A stretch of 64,000 nt of DNA. Source: Mesorhizobium sp. (lineage in GTDB: Bacteria; Pseudomonadota; Alphaproteobacteria; Rhizobiales; Rhizobiaceae). The translations under genes were made by a program, and so were the position numbers. The stretch lies in contig SAJS01000013.1 in NCBI GenBank assembly GCA_004017535.1, positions 5,878 through 69,877 of the forward strand, given 5' to 3'. The notes beneath the pieces are model-generated. The model was given only the letters and a program-made list of their open reading frames with translations, searched no databases and was not told where the DNA came from. This document shows positions 35,331 through 43,845 of this stretch, piece by piece; position 1 is the first letter of the stretch; each line of letters begins with the position of its first letter.

Positions 35331-35461
35331 AGGGCGCAGGCGGCCTTAGTCCGCCGCGGCCTTCTTGCCTTTCGCCAACGCCATGACCCGGTGGCAGGAC
35401 AGCTGGCAGCTGCTCCAGCGACCAGGGACGAGACGTTCATTGTGCCGTAGCTCCACATTCC

Positions 35462-35491
35462 TTGACATCGGGTATTTATCCGAAATTATGT
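35462..35491 (+). promoter_or_regulatory. Candidate promoter of the sugar ABC ATPase gene
   Basis: A consensus TTGACA (35462-35467) is followed after 17-18 bp by ATTATG/TTATGT (35485-35491), with the ABC ATPase ATG about 22 bp downstream. Between them lies TCGGGTATTTATCCGA (35468-35483), an everted pair of half-sites similar to those of the three arabinoside-locus palindromes. The stretch upstream of it, 35331-35461, shows nothing recognisable. Confidence 0.5.
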
Positions 35492-35511
35492 AGGAAAGAA
35501 GGATCGCATGC

Positions 35512-36597
35512 ATGACGGGAATCGCGCTGTCGGGCGTATCAAAGCACTTTGGCGCAGTCGAAGTGATCCGCGACGTGAGCCTGGACATTGAGCCGGGAGA
35601 GCTGGTCGTGTTTCTCGGTCCGTCCGGTTCTGGCAAGACGACGCTGCTCCGGATGATCGCCGGCCTCGAAAGCATTGACGAGGGCACCCTGACGATCGAC
35701 GGGGTGCGCTCGGAAAACCTTGCGCCGGGCAGGCGCAACGTTGCGATGGTCTTCCAGAACTATGCGCTTTACCCGCATATGACAGTCGCGGAGAACATGG
35801 CCTTCGGGCTAAGGAACATTCGGGTCGCGCCGGATGTCATCCGCCAACGGATCGCCGAGGCTGCGCGTATCCTGGAGATCGAAGCGCTGCTCCACCGGCG
35901 GCCGTCGCAGCTCTCCGGCGGGCAGCGCCAGCGGGTGGCCATCGGGCGGGCGATCGTCAAGGAGCCCAAGGCGTTCCTGTTCGACGAGCCACTCTCCAAT
36001 CTGGACGCAGCACTTCGAGCCCGTACACGCGTCGAGCTCGCCGAATTGCATCAGCGTTTGAAGTCGACGATGATCTACGTCACCCACGACCAGGTGGAAG
36101 CGATGACGCTCGCCGACCGTATCGTGATCCTCAACAATTGCCGGATAGAGCAGATGGGAAAACCCGTCGAGGTCTATACACGTCCGGCGTCGCGATTCGT
36201 CGCGGCCTTCGTCGGGTCTCCGGCGATGAACATTCTGCCTGTTACGGTTTCGGGCTCAGGCGACAGGCTCAATGCGCGCTTGACGGATGGATCGCTCGTC
36301 GAACTTCCGGGCGGGCCTGTCAACATGGATTGGCGCGAACTCGGAGTGCGGCCGGAATCGCTCACTGTGGTCGCGGAGGGCGGGGACGCATCCGCCACGG
36401 TCACCGTTGTCGAGCGCCTTGGCGAGCGAACGCTCGTCTATGCGCGGCTCGCGGATGGGACGCAGGTTACGGCACAGGATCGCGCGCTTTCGAGCGTCAA
36501 ACCGGGCGATGCCGTCCGGCTGAAGTTGGACACCACGGCCATGCATCTCTTCGCCGCGGACGGGTCGACCTGGCACGCGCACGCTGGCGGGGCCTGA
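35512..36597 (+). CDS. Sugar ABC transporter ATP-binding protein (MalK/UgpC type)
   Basis: 361 residues. Walker A GPSGSGKTT (about 42-50), Q-loop VFQNYALYPHMTV, signature LSGGQRQRVAIGRAIV, Walker B FLFDEPLSNLD and the switch His in YVTHDQVEA are all present. A C-terminal OB-fold (TOBE) domain from about 240 marks the MalK-like class that energises carbohydrate importers. It lies convergent to the permease genes of the same locus, the only subunit on the plus strand. AAGGA precedes the ATG. Confidence 0.93.
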   Translation: MTGIALSGVSKHFGAVEVIRDVSLDIEPGELVVFLGPSGSGKTTLLRMIAGLESIDEGTLTIDGVRSENLAPGRRNVAMVFQNYALYPHMTVAENMAFGLRNIRVAPDVIRQRIAEAARILEIEALLHRRPSQLSGGQRQRVAIGRAIVKEPKAFLFDEPLSNLDAALRARTRVELAELHQRLKSTMIYVTHDQVEAMTLADRIVILNNCRIEQMGKPVEVYTRPASRFVAAFVGSPAMNILPVTVSGSGDRLNARLTDGSLVELPGGPVNMDWRELGVRPESLTVVAEGGDASATVTVVERLGERTLVYARLADGTQVTAQDRALSSVKPGDAVRLKLDTTAMHLFAADGSTWHAHAGGA

Positions 36598-36634
36598 GCC
36601 CGTCGGGTCTGAATTCCGGTTCGCGCGACGCGTT

Positions 36635-37477
36635 TTAGCCCTTGATACCTGCCGAGAGCGTTATCGCTTCGGTCACTCGGCGCTGGAAGAAAAGATAGGC
36701 TAGCGCCACTGGAAGGCCGGCCAGCACGGCTGCAGACAGCTGGCGCGCGTAATAGACACCGAAGGCGTCATTGACCTGCGTTATGCCGACGGTGATCGTC
36801 ATCATCTCGGTGCGGGTCACCGAGAGGAACGGCCACAAAAACGCATTCCACGTCCAGATGAAGCAGACGATCGACAGCGCCGTCGTTACCCCCCAATTCA
36901 TCGGCATGTAGATTTTGAAGAGGATTCCGAATTCAGACGCATTGTCCATGACCGCGGCCTCGCGGAAGTCCTTCGGGACCTGATCGAAGAACTGCTTGTA
37001 CACGATGATAATGACGGGATGGATAAGCTGCGGCAACATGATTCCGGCCCAGCTGTTGATCAGGCCGAGGTTGGCGACCAGCACGAAATGATTGATGATA
37101 AGCGCTGAAATTGGCACCATGAAGGAGGCCAGGATCAGCCACCATAGGGCGATCCGCCCCGGGAATCGCAACTGCGAGATCGCGTAGCCGCACAGCATCG
37201 AGATGAAGATGGTGATGACCGTTACGCCGACCGCGACCGCCACTGAATTGACGTACCAGGCGCCGATCTGCGTGGTGGTCAGAGCGCTGATGTAGTTCTC
37301 CAGCGTCGGCGTCTCGGGCCAGAGTTCGATGTAGGGCCGAACCACCTCGTCGTCCGGTTTGAGCGATGAGATCACGCCCCAATAGAGCGGGAACGCCCAT
37401 AGGATGGCCCAAACGAGCGTCAGTGCCGTGATTATCCCGCCCCAAAAGTTCCAGCGTTGCGCAGCCATGACGTTCAT
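36635..37477 (-). CDS. Sugar ABC transporter permease 2 (MalG type)
   Basis: 280 residues with six hydrophobic segments and the EAA loop REAAVMDNASEFGILFKIYMP, which contacts the ATPase. The segment LSVTRTEMMTITVGITQVND replaces the usual SDNLRTLPVGL region near the end. The ATG overlaps the stop codon of the upstream permease gene (ATGA, 37474-37477), so the two are translationally coupled. Together with the other subunits it should import an arabinose-containing glycoside. Confidence 0.93.
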   Translation of the reverse strand: MNVMAAQRWNFWGGIITALTLVWAILWAFPLYWGVISSLKPDDEVVRPYIELWPETPTLENYISALTTTQIGAWYVNSVAVAVGVTVITIFISMLCGYAISQLRFPGRIALWWLILASFMVPISALIINHFVLVANLGLINSWAGIMLPQLIHPVIIIVYKQFFDQVPKDFREAAVMDNASEFGILFKIYMPMNWGVTTALSIVCFIWTWNAFLWPFLSVTRTEMMTITVGITQVNDAFGVYYARQLSAAVLAGLPVALAYLFFQRRVTEAITLSAGIKG

Positions 37478-38358
37478 CTGCGCCGCCTTTCGGCGAACCG
37501 GAGCAGTTGGAATTGCAGGACCGAGACGACGACCACAAGGACGAAGAGGGTGACGGCGACAGCCGCCGCCCTGCCTCCCTGGTTCTGCTGGAAGGCCTTC
37601 TGGAAGACGTAGTAGACGAGCACCATATTGTCGTTCGGCCGCCCGCCGATCGAGAACAGATAGACCTGATCGAAGATCTTGAGCTGCAGGATGAGCTGGA
37701 TGGTGAACACCAGCGAGGTAATTGGCCACAGCAGCGGCCAGGTGATACGCCGGAACGTGGTCCATCGCGTCGAGTTGTCGAGCGCCGCAGCTTCGTAGAT
37801 CTCCGCGGGTATGGACCGCAGTCCGGCGAGGAAGAGGAGAATCGAGAAGCCCGCGGTCCACCAGATCGTTACCCCAGCCACCGCCGGCAAGAACCAGACG
37901 CGCGACTTGAAGACCGGTACGCGCGGGATACCCAACCAGTCCAGCACATGCATCGCGATTCCGAACTGGAAATTCAGCGTCCAGTCCCAGATCAGATAGA
38001 CGACGGACACTGGCAGGATGTAGGGCAGGAAGAACAGCGCCAGCACGATCGACTGGAAGCGGCCCTTGAGCCGCGACACGCCCAGCGCGATCAACAGCGC
38101 GATGAGTGTCCCTGGGACGACCGTCATCAGCACGAAATAAGCGGTGTTCCAGAGCGCGCGCCGGAACATCGGGTCGTTGTCGAGCCGCAGATAGTTGTCG
38201 AGACCAACCCACCGACCTGCGCCGATCAGCGGCGCATCGGTGAAGGAGATGCGGAACATCTGGACCGTCGGATAGACGAACGTCAGCAGGTAGATCGCCA
38301 TGAAGGGAGCGACCAGCACCAGCGCGACAAGGCGTTCAGTGCGGAAGTTGCGAAGCAT
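37474..38358 (-). CDS. Sugar ABC transporter permease 1 (MalF/UgpA type)
   Basis: 294 residues with six hydrophobic segments and an EAA loop IPAEIYEAAALDNSTRWTTFRRITWPLLWP that is spread over the cytoplasmic side. The N-terminus LVALVLVAPFMAIYLLTFVYPTV is typical of the UgpA branch. GAGGAAGAGCC precedes the ATG. It sits 58 bp after the binding-protein gene and overlaps the second permease by 4 bp. Confidence 0.93.
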   Translation of the reverse strand: MLRNFRTERLVALVLVAPFMAIYLLTFVYPTVQMFRISFTDAPLIGAGRWVGLDNYLRLDNDPMFRRALWNTAYFVLMTVVPGTLIALLIALGVSRLKGRFQSIVLALFFLPYILPVSVVYLIWDWTLNFQFGIAMHVLDWLGIPRVPVFKSRVWFLPAVAGVTIWWTAGFSILLFLAGLRSIPAEIYEAAALDNSTRWTTFRRITWPLLWPITSLVFTIQLILQLKIFDQVYLFSIGGRPNDNMVLVYYVFQKAFQQNQGGRAAAVAVTLFVLVVVVSVLQFQLLRFAERRRR

Positions 38359-38416
38359 GGCTCTTCCTCAATATGGCTGGGACCGCTCTGGACAGGACCG
38401 TCCCAGCCTTTGAGCT

Positions 38417-39691
38417 CTACATGCTGTTCAGCTCTTCCTTGATGGATTTCACCGCCTCGCCTGGGTCCAACTCTCCGTTGAGGGTCGGCACGAAATAGTT
38501 GGACATGATGTCGAAGATCGGCCCGGCGACACCAGCCTTGGGCGACTTCGGATCGAAGATCATGTTGGCCGTCAGCGGCGAGTAGGTCGCGTTGGGCTCC
38601 ATTGCCTTGTATTCGGCCGTCTCGGTGACCGGCTTGTAGGCCGGGATGTGGCCTGCCGTGGCCCAGAACAGCGAGTGCTTGTCCATCCATGAGATCACCT
38701 CGAGAACCGCGGCACGCTTTTGCGGGCTGATCTCCTTGCCCTTGTTCTTCGGGATCGCGAATGAGTGACTGTCCGCATAGGTGCATGGCTTGTCGAAGAT
38801 CACCGGGATCTCGACGGCGCCCCAGTCGAACAGCTTGCCTTGCTTGGCAAGGTCGGTCATCGTGGGAACTTCCCAGACGCCATTGATCATCATTGCGGCC
38901 TTGCCCGAGGTGAACAGGGCGACGGTTGCGGGATAGTCCGTGTAGGTCGACTGCAGCCCTGCCTTCGTCCACCCTTGCAGAACCGCCAGCGCCTTCTCCA
39001 GCTTTTCGGGATTGTCGCCGGCGAGGAATTCGTTGCCCGTCAGAAGCTCGCCGCCTTGCTGGCACACCAGCGAGTAAATGGTGCGGTACATGAAGTTGCC
39101 GTCGGCTGTGACGCTGCCCAACGGAAACTCGACGCCGGCATCCTTCAACTTCTTGAGTGTCGCGGTGAATTCCTCCTTGTTGCGCATGCCCAAGGGACGG
39201 CCGTCCCCGCCGAGCACGCCTGCCTTCTTCAGGAGGTCGCGATTGTAGTAGAGCACGATTGGATGGGTATCGAGCGGCACTGCGTATTGCTTGCCGTCGA
39301 CCGTCACCGCATCCATCGTCGTCTGGGCGAAGTCCGAGGCCGAGAGGCCCATCTTGCTCATGTCGTCGGCGGTGATTTCTTCGAGAATGTCCTGGCTCAC
39401 CGCCAAGGGGATGCGGCTGGCATGATAGGTCATGACGTCTGGCGCCTCACCGACCGCGGCCGAGGTCTGCACCTTCGTGTAGAAGGGCGTTCCCCACTCC
39501 AGCGTCGTGGCGTCGATCTTGATCTTGCCGGCGTGGGCGGCGTTGAAGTCGGAGATCATCTGCTTCATGCGCACACCGTCACCGCCGCCGAGGAAATCCC
39601 ACCATGCGACGGTTTCCTCGGCCCGGGCCGCGACGGACCAGAATCCACCGGCCGCGACCATCGCTATGGCCATCATCTTGCGAAAGTTCAT
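38417..39691 (-). CDS. Sugar ABC transporter substrate-binding protein (family 1)
   Basis: 424 residues with a signal peptide (MNFRKMMAIAMVAAGG, cut after AARA). The mature protein has the UgpB/MalE-like pattern, with the signature FTSGKAAMMINGVWEVPTMT in the middle third. It captures the substrate in the periplasm. GGAGGAAG precedes the ATG. A 17-bp palindrome shared with the glycosidase and regulator genes lies 93-109 bp upstream. Adjacent GH51 glycosidase points to arabino-oligosaccharides or arabinofuranosides as ligand. Confidence 0.93.
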   Translation of the reverse strand: MNFRKMMAIAMVAAGGFWSVAARAEETVAWWDFLGGGDGVRMKQMISDFNAAHAGKIKIDATTLEWGTPFYTKVQTSAAVGEAPDVMTYHASRIPLAVSQDILEEITADDMSKMGLSASDFAQTTMDAVTVDGKQYAVPLDTHPIVLYYNRDLLKKAGVLGGDGRPLGMRNKEEFTATLKKLKDAGVEFPLGSVTADGNFMYRTIYSLVCQQGGELLTGNEFLAGDNPEKLEKALAVLQGWTKAGLQSTYTDYPATVALFTSGKAAMMINGVWEVPTMTDLAKQGKLFDWGAVEIPVIFDKPCTYADSHSFAIPKNKGKEISPQKRAAVLEVISWMDKHSLFWATAGHIPAYKPVTETAEYKAMEPNATYSPLTANMIFDPKSPKAGVAGPIFDIMSNYFVPTLNGELDPGEAVKSIKEELNSM

Positions 39692-39783
39692 CTCAGCTTC
39701 CTCCCGAGCACGGCGGTTAGATCCGCCTTGAACGTTTCAATGCTACACCAAACCAAACCGCCCGCAACGGATTTTACGGTATA

Positions 39784-39800
39784 TATCTGACGGTCGGATA
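39784..39800. promoter_or_regulatory. Arabinoside-locus palindrome 1 (binding-protein gene)
   Basis: TATCTGACGGTCGGATA at 39784-39800 is a 7-3-7 inverted repeat (one mismatch between arms). It lies between the GH51 stop codon and the binding-protein start, 93 bp upstream of the latter. It shares TATC-N-G-N4-TC-N-GAT with the sites at 41354 and 42461. Confidence 0.7.
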
Positions 39801-39805
39801 TTAAC

Positions 39806-41311
39806 TCAGAGCGTCACACGCACCATGGAGTAGGAGTGCGGCGGCAAGTTCAGCGTCATTCCCTTGCTGCTGAGCGCCGCCCCGTTGCCTTTGACCGGCG
39901 ATACGTTGTCCGGCGCGTCCTTTGTGTTGCAGGCCTCGAGATCGTCGTGACGGATGATCGTGTGCTCGATGGATTTGGCGGCGAAGCCCTCGAGGGCGAC
40001 GTCGGCCTCTACCGTTTCGGACCCATGCCGGTTGATTGCGAAGAAGGTCAGCGTGCCGGCGCTCGAATCGTGCACGCCCGCAATGTCGAGCCACGGCACC
40101 TTGTCGGCCGCGGCCGCGTCATAGGCAGGCACCTCGACCGCGAGCTGCAGCGCGGTGCCGCGGCCGTGCCTGGAGGCCAGCATGAAAGGCCAGTAGATCG
40201 TCTGCCGCCAGGCGCTGCCGCCGGGTTCGGTCATGATGGGCGCGATAACGTTCACCAACTGCGCAATGCAGGCGATGCGAACAACATCCGACCGCCGGAT
40301 GAAGGTGTTGATGATACAGCCGACCTGCAGCACATCCTCGAAATTGTAAATGTCTTCCAGAAGCCTGGGCGCTTCCGGCCAGTCCCAGCCGCGCATGCGC
40401 TCGGCGTCCTGCTTGCGCTGATGGTACCAGACATTCCACTCGTCGAAGGAGATCTTCACGTCCCGCTTCGAGCGGGTCTTGGCCTTCACGTAGTCGATGA
40501 TGCCCGCGACCGTGCCAATATAGCGGTCGAGCTTGGCCGGAAGAGCGAGATATTCGGCCGTGTTCTTCTCGTAGTTCTCGAAATACATGTGGAGAGAGAT
40601 GTAGTCGACCTGCTCGTAGGCCGCTTCCAGCACGGTTGCTTCCCACTGCGGATAGGTCGGCATATTGGAATGCGACGAGCCGCAGACGACCAGTTCCACC
40701 GTCGGGTCGAGTCCGCGCAGCGCCTTGGCGGTCTCGTTGGCGAGATGGCCGTATTCGCCCGCCGACTTGTGACCAACCTGCCAGGGGCCGTCCATTTCAT
40801 TGCCGAGACACCAGAGGCGGCAGTTCCAAGGTTGCTTGCGTCCGTTCTTGGCCCTGAGATCGGACCAGTAGCTGCCGCCCGGGTGGTTGACGTATTCAAC
40901 GAAGGCCCGCGCCTCGTCGAGGCCGCGCGAACCAAGATTGACCGCTAGCATCATCTCGGTGCCGGCCTTTTCGGCCCAGTCGGCGAATTCGTGGATTCCA
41001 ACCAGGTTCGGCTCCGTGGTGCGCCAGGCAAGATCGAGCCGCCGCGGGCGGTTCTCCTTTGGACCTATGCCGTCTTCCCAATTGTAGGCGGACACGAAGT
41101 TGCCACCCGGGTAGCGGCAAATCGGAGTGTCGAGCGCACGCACCAGCTCAATCACGTCCTTGCGCATCCCCTGTGCGTCCGCTTGTGGATGTCCGGGCTC
41201 GTAGATGCCCGTATAGACCGCTCGGCCAAGATGCTCGAGAAACGAGCCGTAAAGACGCTTGTCGATATCCGCGACGGCATAGGCCGCGTTCGCCGTGACT
41301 CTGGCCTTCAT
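39806..41311 (-). CDS. Alpha-L-arabinofuranosidase, glycoside hydrolase family 51
   Basis: 501 residues, normal for bacterial GH51. The acid/base Glu is in CLGNEMDGPW (about E172) and the nucleophile Glu in ISFDEWNVWY (about E291); YGSFLEHLGRAVYTGIYEP and RYPGGNFVSAYNWEDGIGP form the substrate pocket. No signal peptide, so it acts in the cytoplasm on imported substrate, removing terminal arabinofuranosyl groups. GGGAGGGATC precedes the ATG at 41311. It is the first enzyme of the minus-strand locus after the regulator. Confidence 0.96.
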   Translation of the reverse strand: MKARVTANAAYAVADIDKRLYGSFLEHLGRAVYTGIYEPGHPQADAQGMRKDVIELVRALDTPICRYPGGNFVSAYNWEDGIGPKENRPRRLDLAWRTTEPNLVGIHEFADWAEKAGTEMMLAVNLGSRGLDEARAFVEYVNHPGGSYWSDLRAKNGRKQPWNCRLWCLGNEMDGPWQVGHKSAGEYGHLANETAKALRGLDPTVELVVCGSSHSNMPTYPQWEATVLEAAYEQVDYISLHMYFENYEKNTAEYLALPAKLDRYIGTVAGIIDYVKAKTRSKRDVKISFDEWNVWYHQRKQDAERMRGWDWPEAPRLLEDIYNFEDVLQVGCIINTFIRRSDVVRIACIAQLVNVIAPIMTEPGGSAWRQTIYWPFMLASRHGRGTALQLAVEVPAYDAAAADKVPWLDIAGVHDSSAGTLTFFAINRHGSETVEADVALEGFAAKSIEHTIIRHDDLEACNTKDAPDNVSPVKGNGAALSSKGMTLNLPPHSYSMVRVTL

Positions 41312-41353
41312 GATCCCTCCCATCGCGGATTGTCAATCTGACTTTCCGGTCTA

Positions 41354-41370
41354 TATCCGGGTCTCGGATC
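41354..41370. promoter_or_regulatory. Arabinoside-locus palindrome 2 (GH51 gene)
   Basis: TATCCGGGTCTCGGATC at 41354-41370 has the same 7-3-7 layout as the sites at 39784 and 42461, 43-59 bp upstream of the GH51 start codon, a typical operator position. Confidence 0.7.
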
Positions 41371-41408
41371 AGTTAAGGGCGGAGTTCGTTCGCCCGTCAA
41401 GGGCCTAA

Positions 41409-41503
41409 TGCATGTCGCCCAGAAGTGTGCGCGGTTCTGGGACAACGACATGCATCAAAACAAAGACTTAAAAGCGCGTCGCCTGAATCCGGTTCAGCGC
41501 GCC
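41409..41503 (+). repeat. Dispersed intergenic repeat, copy 2
   Basis: The core palindrome runs from TGCATGTCGCCC (41409-41420) to AACGACATGCA (41444-41454); then ACAAAGACTTAAAAGCGCG leads to a second hairpin (about 41472-41503) whose arms end in GCGCG and CGCGC around TCCGG. It sits between the regulator stop codon and the GH51 promoter, so on the minus strand it may end the regulator transcript. Matches copies at 20291 and 54849. Confidence 0.88.
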
Positions 41504-41504
41504 C

Positions 41505-42431
41505 TCAAGCCTTCAGCAGGCGCAGAACGATGTCGTTGCTGTAATTGCCGAAGCCGCTGCCGAAGATATTGATGCCGCCAGGGTGACGCGCGTCTTCCTT
41601 CACGCCAATTCGTATCCGGATCGAGCGGTGCCGCTCGAGCTCCAGATCGGCCAGCGAGCACTTGGAAACCTTGTTGTTGTTGCGATAGGTGCCGTTGTTC
41701 GTGACGCGCCAGTGTGCGAGGTCGCCATATTGCGATCCGGCCAGCTTCCACCAGCCGGGCGTATGCTTGCGGCGCTTGTCGCCATAGTCGGCCGGCGCCG
41801 TCCAGGTGTCGATCTCGTGTCCGTTGATCGCGACCGTGATGTCCGATGGCCAGTCCTTCGATGTGCCCGGGACCTCCGAGGAAAGCTCCATCGCCAGTTC
41901 CAGGCCGCCGACTTTGGCATTGGCGAGCGTCGCATTGTTGGGAAACTGGTATTCGACGAAGCCGCGCGTGAACCACAACAGTCCGGCACGCATACGGTCA
42001 GGATCGAGGAAGGTGTCGGGCACATCGAGAAGTCCGATGACGCCGTCCTTTGAACACAGGCCGCAGGGAGCGGAGACTTCGCATCTCGTGTAGAGCCCAA
42101 GCGGCATCGCCACTTCTATGACGCCGATATCCTGCGCCGGGGTACGGTCCTTGAAGACGACGACCAACTCGGAAAAGGTCGAATAGCAAACCTTCTGGCT
42201 CCCCTTGCGCGCCTTCTGGGATTTCGTCTCGATCAGACCGACATCGACAAGAACCTGGATGTTTGCGGAAATCGTCGATTGCGGCAGACCCAGTTCTTCG
42301 GCCACCTGATTGACGTTTTTCGGCCCCTTGCGGTGCAGCAGATCGAGAATCCGGACCCGGACCTCGCTCGCGAGGCTCTTCAACAAGTCGAGCCGCTCAA
42401 GCGGATCGACAACCATGATTTCATTCGACAT
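41505..42431 (-). CDS. ArsR-like HTH regulator with large C-terminal domain (arabinoside-locus regulator)
   Basis: 308 residues, much longer than ordinary ArsR proteins (about 100). The N-terminal winged HTH (about 10-85) contains LASEVRVRILDLLHRKGPKN and LGLPQSTISANIQVL. A Cys cluster follows (TRCEVSAPCGLCSKDG, about 116-131), then a beta-rich domain of about 170 residues with many aromatic and Gly residues, suggestive of ligand or carbohydrate binding; no family is recognised. Its position next to the GH51 gene and the palindrome upstream of its own start make it the likely local repressor. Confidence 0.75.
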   Translation of the reverse strand: MSNEIMVVDPLERLDLLKSLASEVRVRILDLLHRKGPKNVNQVAEELGLPQSTISANIQVLVDVGLIETKSQKARKGSQKVCYSTFSELVVVFKDRTPAQDIGVIEVAMPLGLYTRCEVSAPCGLCSKDGVIGLLDVPDTFLDPDRMRAGLLWFTRGFVEYQFPNNATLANAKVGGLELAMELSSEVPGTSKDWPSDITVAINGHEIDTWTAPADYGDKRRKHTPGWWKLAGSQYGDLAHWRVTNNGTYRNNNKVSKCSLADLELERHRSIRIRIGVKEDARHPGGINIFGSGFGNYSNDIVLRLLKA

Positions 42432-42799
42432 ATCGCCCCGCACTGGTCACACGGGTTATGTATCAGCAGGTCAGATACAAATAAAGACGGTGGCGTTGTG
42501 AATTGAACCCCTAGCAGGCATATCTTTCGTAGCGACTTCGTCATTCACTAGTTGACCAGCACGGCCACCAAGGCGGCGCGTCGCCTGCGACAAGTCCGCG
42601 GGAATGCCTGGCCGTCAGCATGCCCACGCACTTGGCAAAAGCGTCGCGGAACTTCTCATGCGCGGTCTGAAAGGTGAAATGCGCGCCCCAGAACCGCTCG
42701 TCCTGGCGACAGGAATCATCGAGCGCGGATCCCGCCTGCTGCTCAGAATCAGCGTTGGGTCTCATGCTTGTTTGAACGCGAATGCGCTTAAGGCTCCGA
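42432..42799. other. Intergenic region upstream of the ArsR-like regulator
   Basis: About 370 bp with a 17-bp palindrome TATCAGCAGGTCAGATA at 42461-42477, 30-46 bp upstream of the regulator start, matching the pattern of the sites at 39784 and 41354. Apart from that, no gene, terminator or repeat could be supported; short frames on both strands have no recognisable product. Confidence 0.6.
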
Positions 42800-43642
42800 T
42801 CAGCTCTTAATGAAAGCCAGCAAGTCGCGGTTGATGACGTCCGCATGCGTCGTCAGCATGCCGTGTGGGTAACCTTTATAGACCTTGAGAGTACCGTTCT
42901 TCAGAAGTTTGACCGACAGCTCGGCCGAGTCGTCGATCGGCACAACCTGGTCGTCGTCGCCGTGCATGACGAGCGTCGGGACGGTGATCTTCTTCAGATC
43001 CTCGGTCTGGTCAGTTTCCGAGAAGGCTTTGACACCGTCATAATGGGCCTTTGCGCTGCCCATCATACCCTGAAGCCACCAATGCTGGATTACACCCGCA
43101 TAGACTTTCGCGTTCGGCCGGTTGAAGCCATAGAATGGGCCAGAGGGAAAATCGAGAAACATCTGCGCCCGGTTATCTGCCAGCGCCTTGCGAATTCCGT
43201 CGAAGACTTCGATCGGCAGGCCGCCCGGATTCGATTCCGTCTTCAGCATCAGCGGCGGAACAGCACTGACGAGCACGGCCTTGGCAACGCGGCCTTGCGG
43301 CTCGCCGAACTTGGCGACATAGCGCGCCACTTCACCACCACCTGTGGAATGGCCGATGTGAACGGCATTCCTCAGGTCGAGACACTCGACCACCGCCGAG
43401 GCGTCGGCGGCATAGTGGTCCATATCGTGGCCACCGGAGACCTGGGAGGAACGCCCATGGCCGCGTCGGTCATGAGCGATCACTCGAAAACCATGGTTGA
43501 CGAAGAACAGCATCTGGGCGTCCCAGTCGTCCGACGACAGCGGCCATCCGTGATGGAACATGATCGGCTGGGCGTCTTTCGGACCCCAGTCCTTGTAGAA
43601 GATGTCGACGCCGTCCTTGGTTCTGACGAAGCTCTGGGTCAT
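42800..43642 (-). CDS. Alpha/beta hydrolase, non-heme chloroperoxidase/esterase type
   Basis: 280 residues. The nucleophile elbow GHSTGGG (about 97-103), acid [10 protein letters not shown] and His in YPHGM form the triad; [27 protein letters not shown] and [11 protein letters not shown] are hallmarks of cofactor-free chloroperoxidase/perhydrolase esterases. A strong AGGAAAGGAA precedes this ATG. Upstream, in a different frame, the sequence encodes a Tat-like signal ([23 protein letters not shown] start at 43760), so an exported ancestral form may have been cut off by a frameshift. Confidence 0.9.
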   Translation of the reverse strand: MTQSFVRTKDGVDIFYKDWGPKDAQPIMFHHGWPLSSDDWDAQMLFFVNHGFRVIAHDRRGHGRSSQVSGGHDMDHYAADASAVVECLDLRNAVHIGHSTGGGEVARYVAKFGEPQGRVAKAVLVSAVPPLMLKTESNPGGLPIEVFDGIRKALADNRAQMFLDFPSGPFYGFNRPNAKVYAGVIQHWWLQGMMGSAKAHYDGVKAFSETDQTEDLKKITVPTLVMHGDDDQVVPIDDSAELSVKLLKNGTLKVYKGYPHGMLTTHADVINRDLLAFIKS

Positions 43643-43845
43643 GTCGGAAATTCCTTTCCTCTGGTTGGGGACGATTTTCCGTCGCGAAGGCGGGTACGAC
43701 CCTAGCGAGCGAAACGGTTGCGCCCGCCGCGAGGGCTTGCCGGCGCGAGGTTCTCTCCAATTCCTGTTTACTCGGCGATCAGGACGAAGCGATAGTTTAC
43801 CTCAGCCCAGGCGCTGATCGAGGCGCCTGAGATTGACCATCGGTT

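Noticed and set aside
35346-35511. C-terminal remnant of a gene on the minus strand (ends in ALAKGKKAAAD)
   Set aside because: The end looks protein-like, but only about 25 residues can be read and no family is recognised, so it was not listed as a pseudogene.
42541-42846. Short minus-strand gene in the gap before the chloroperoxidase-type hydrolase
   Set aside because: The frame has no ribosome-binding site or recognisable family, and overlaps the end of the hydrolase gene; it could be a decayed fragment but this cannot be supported.
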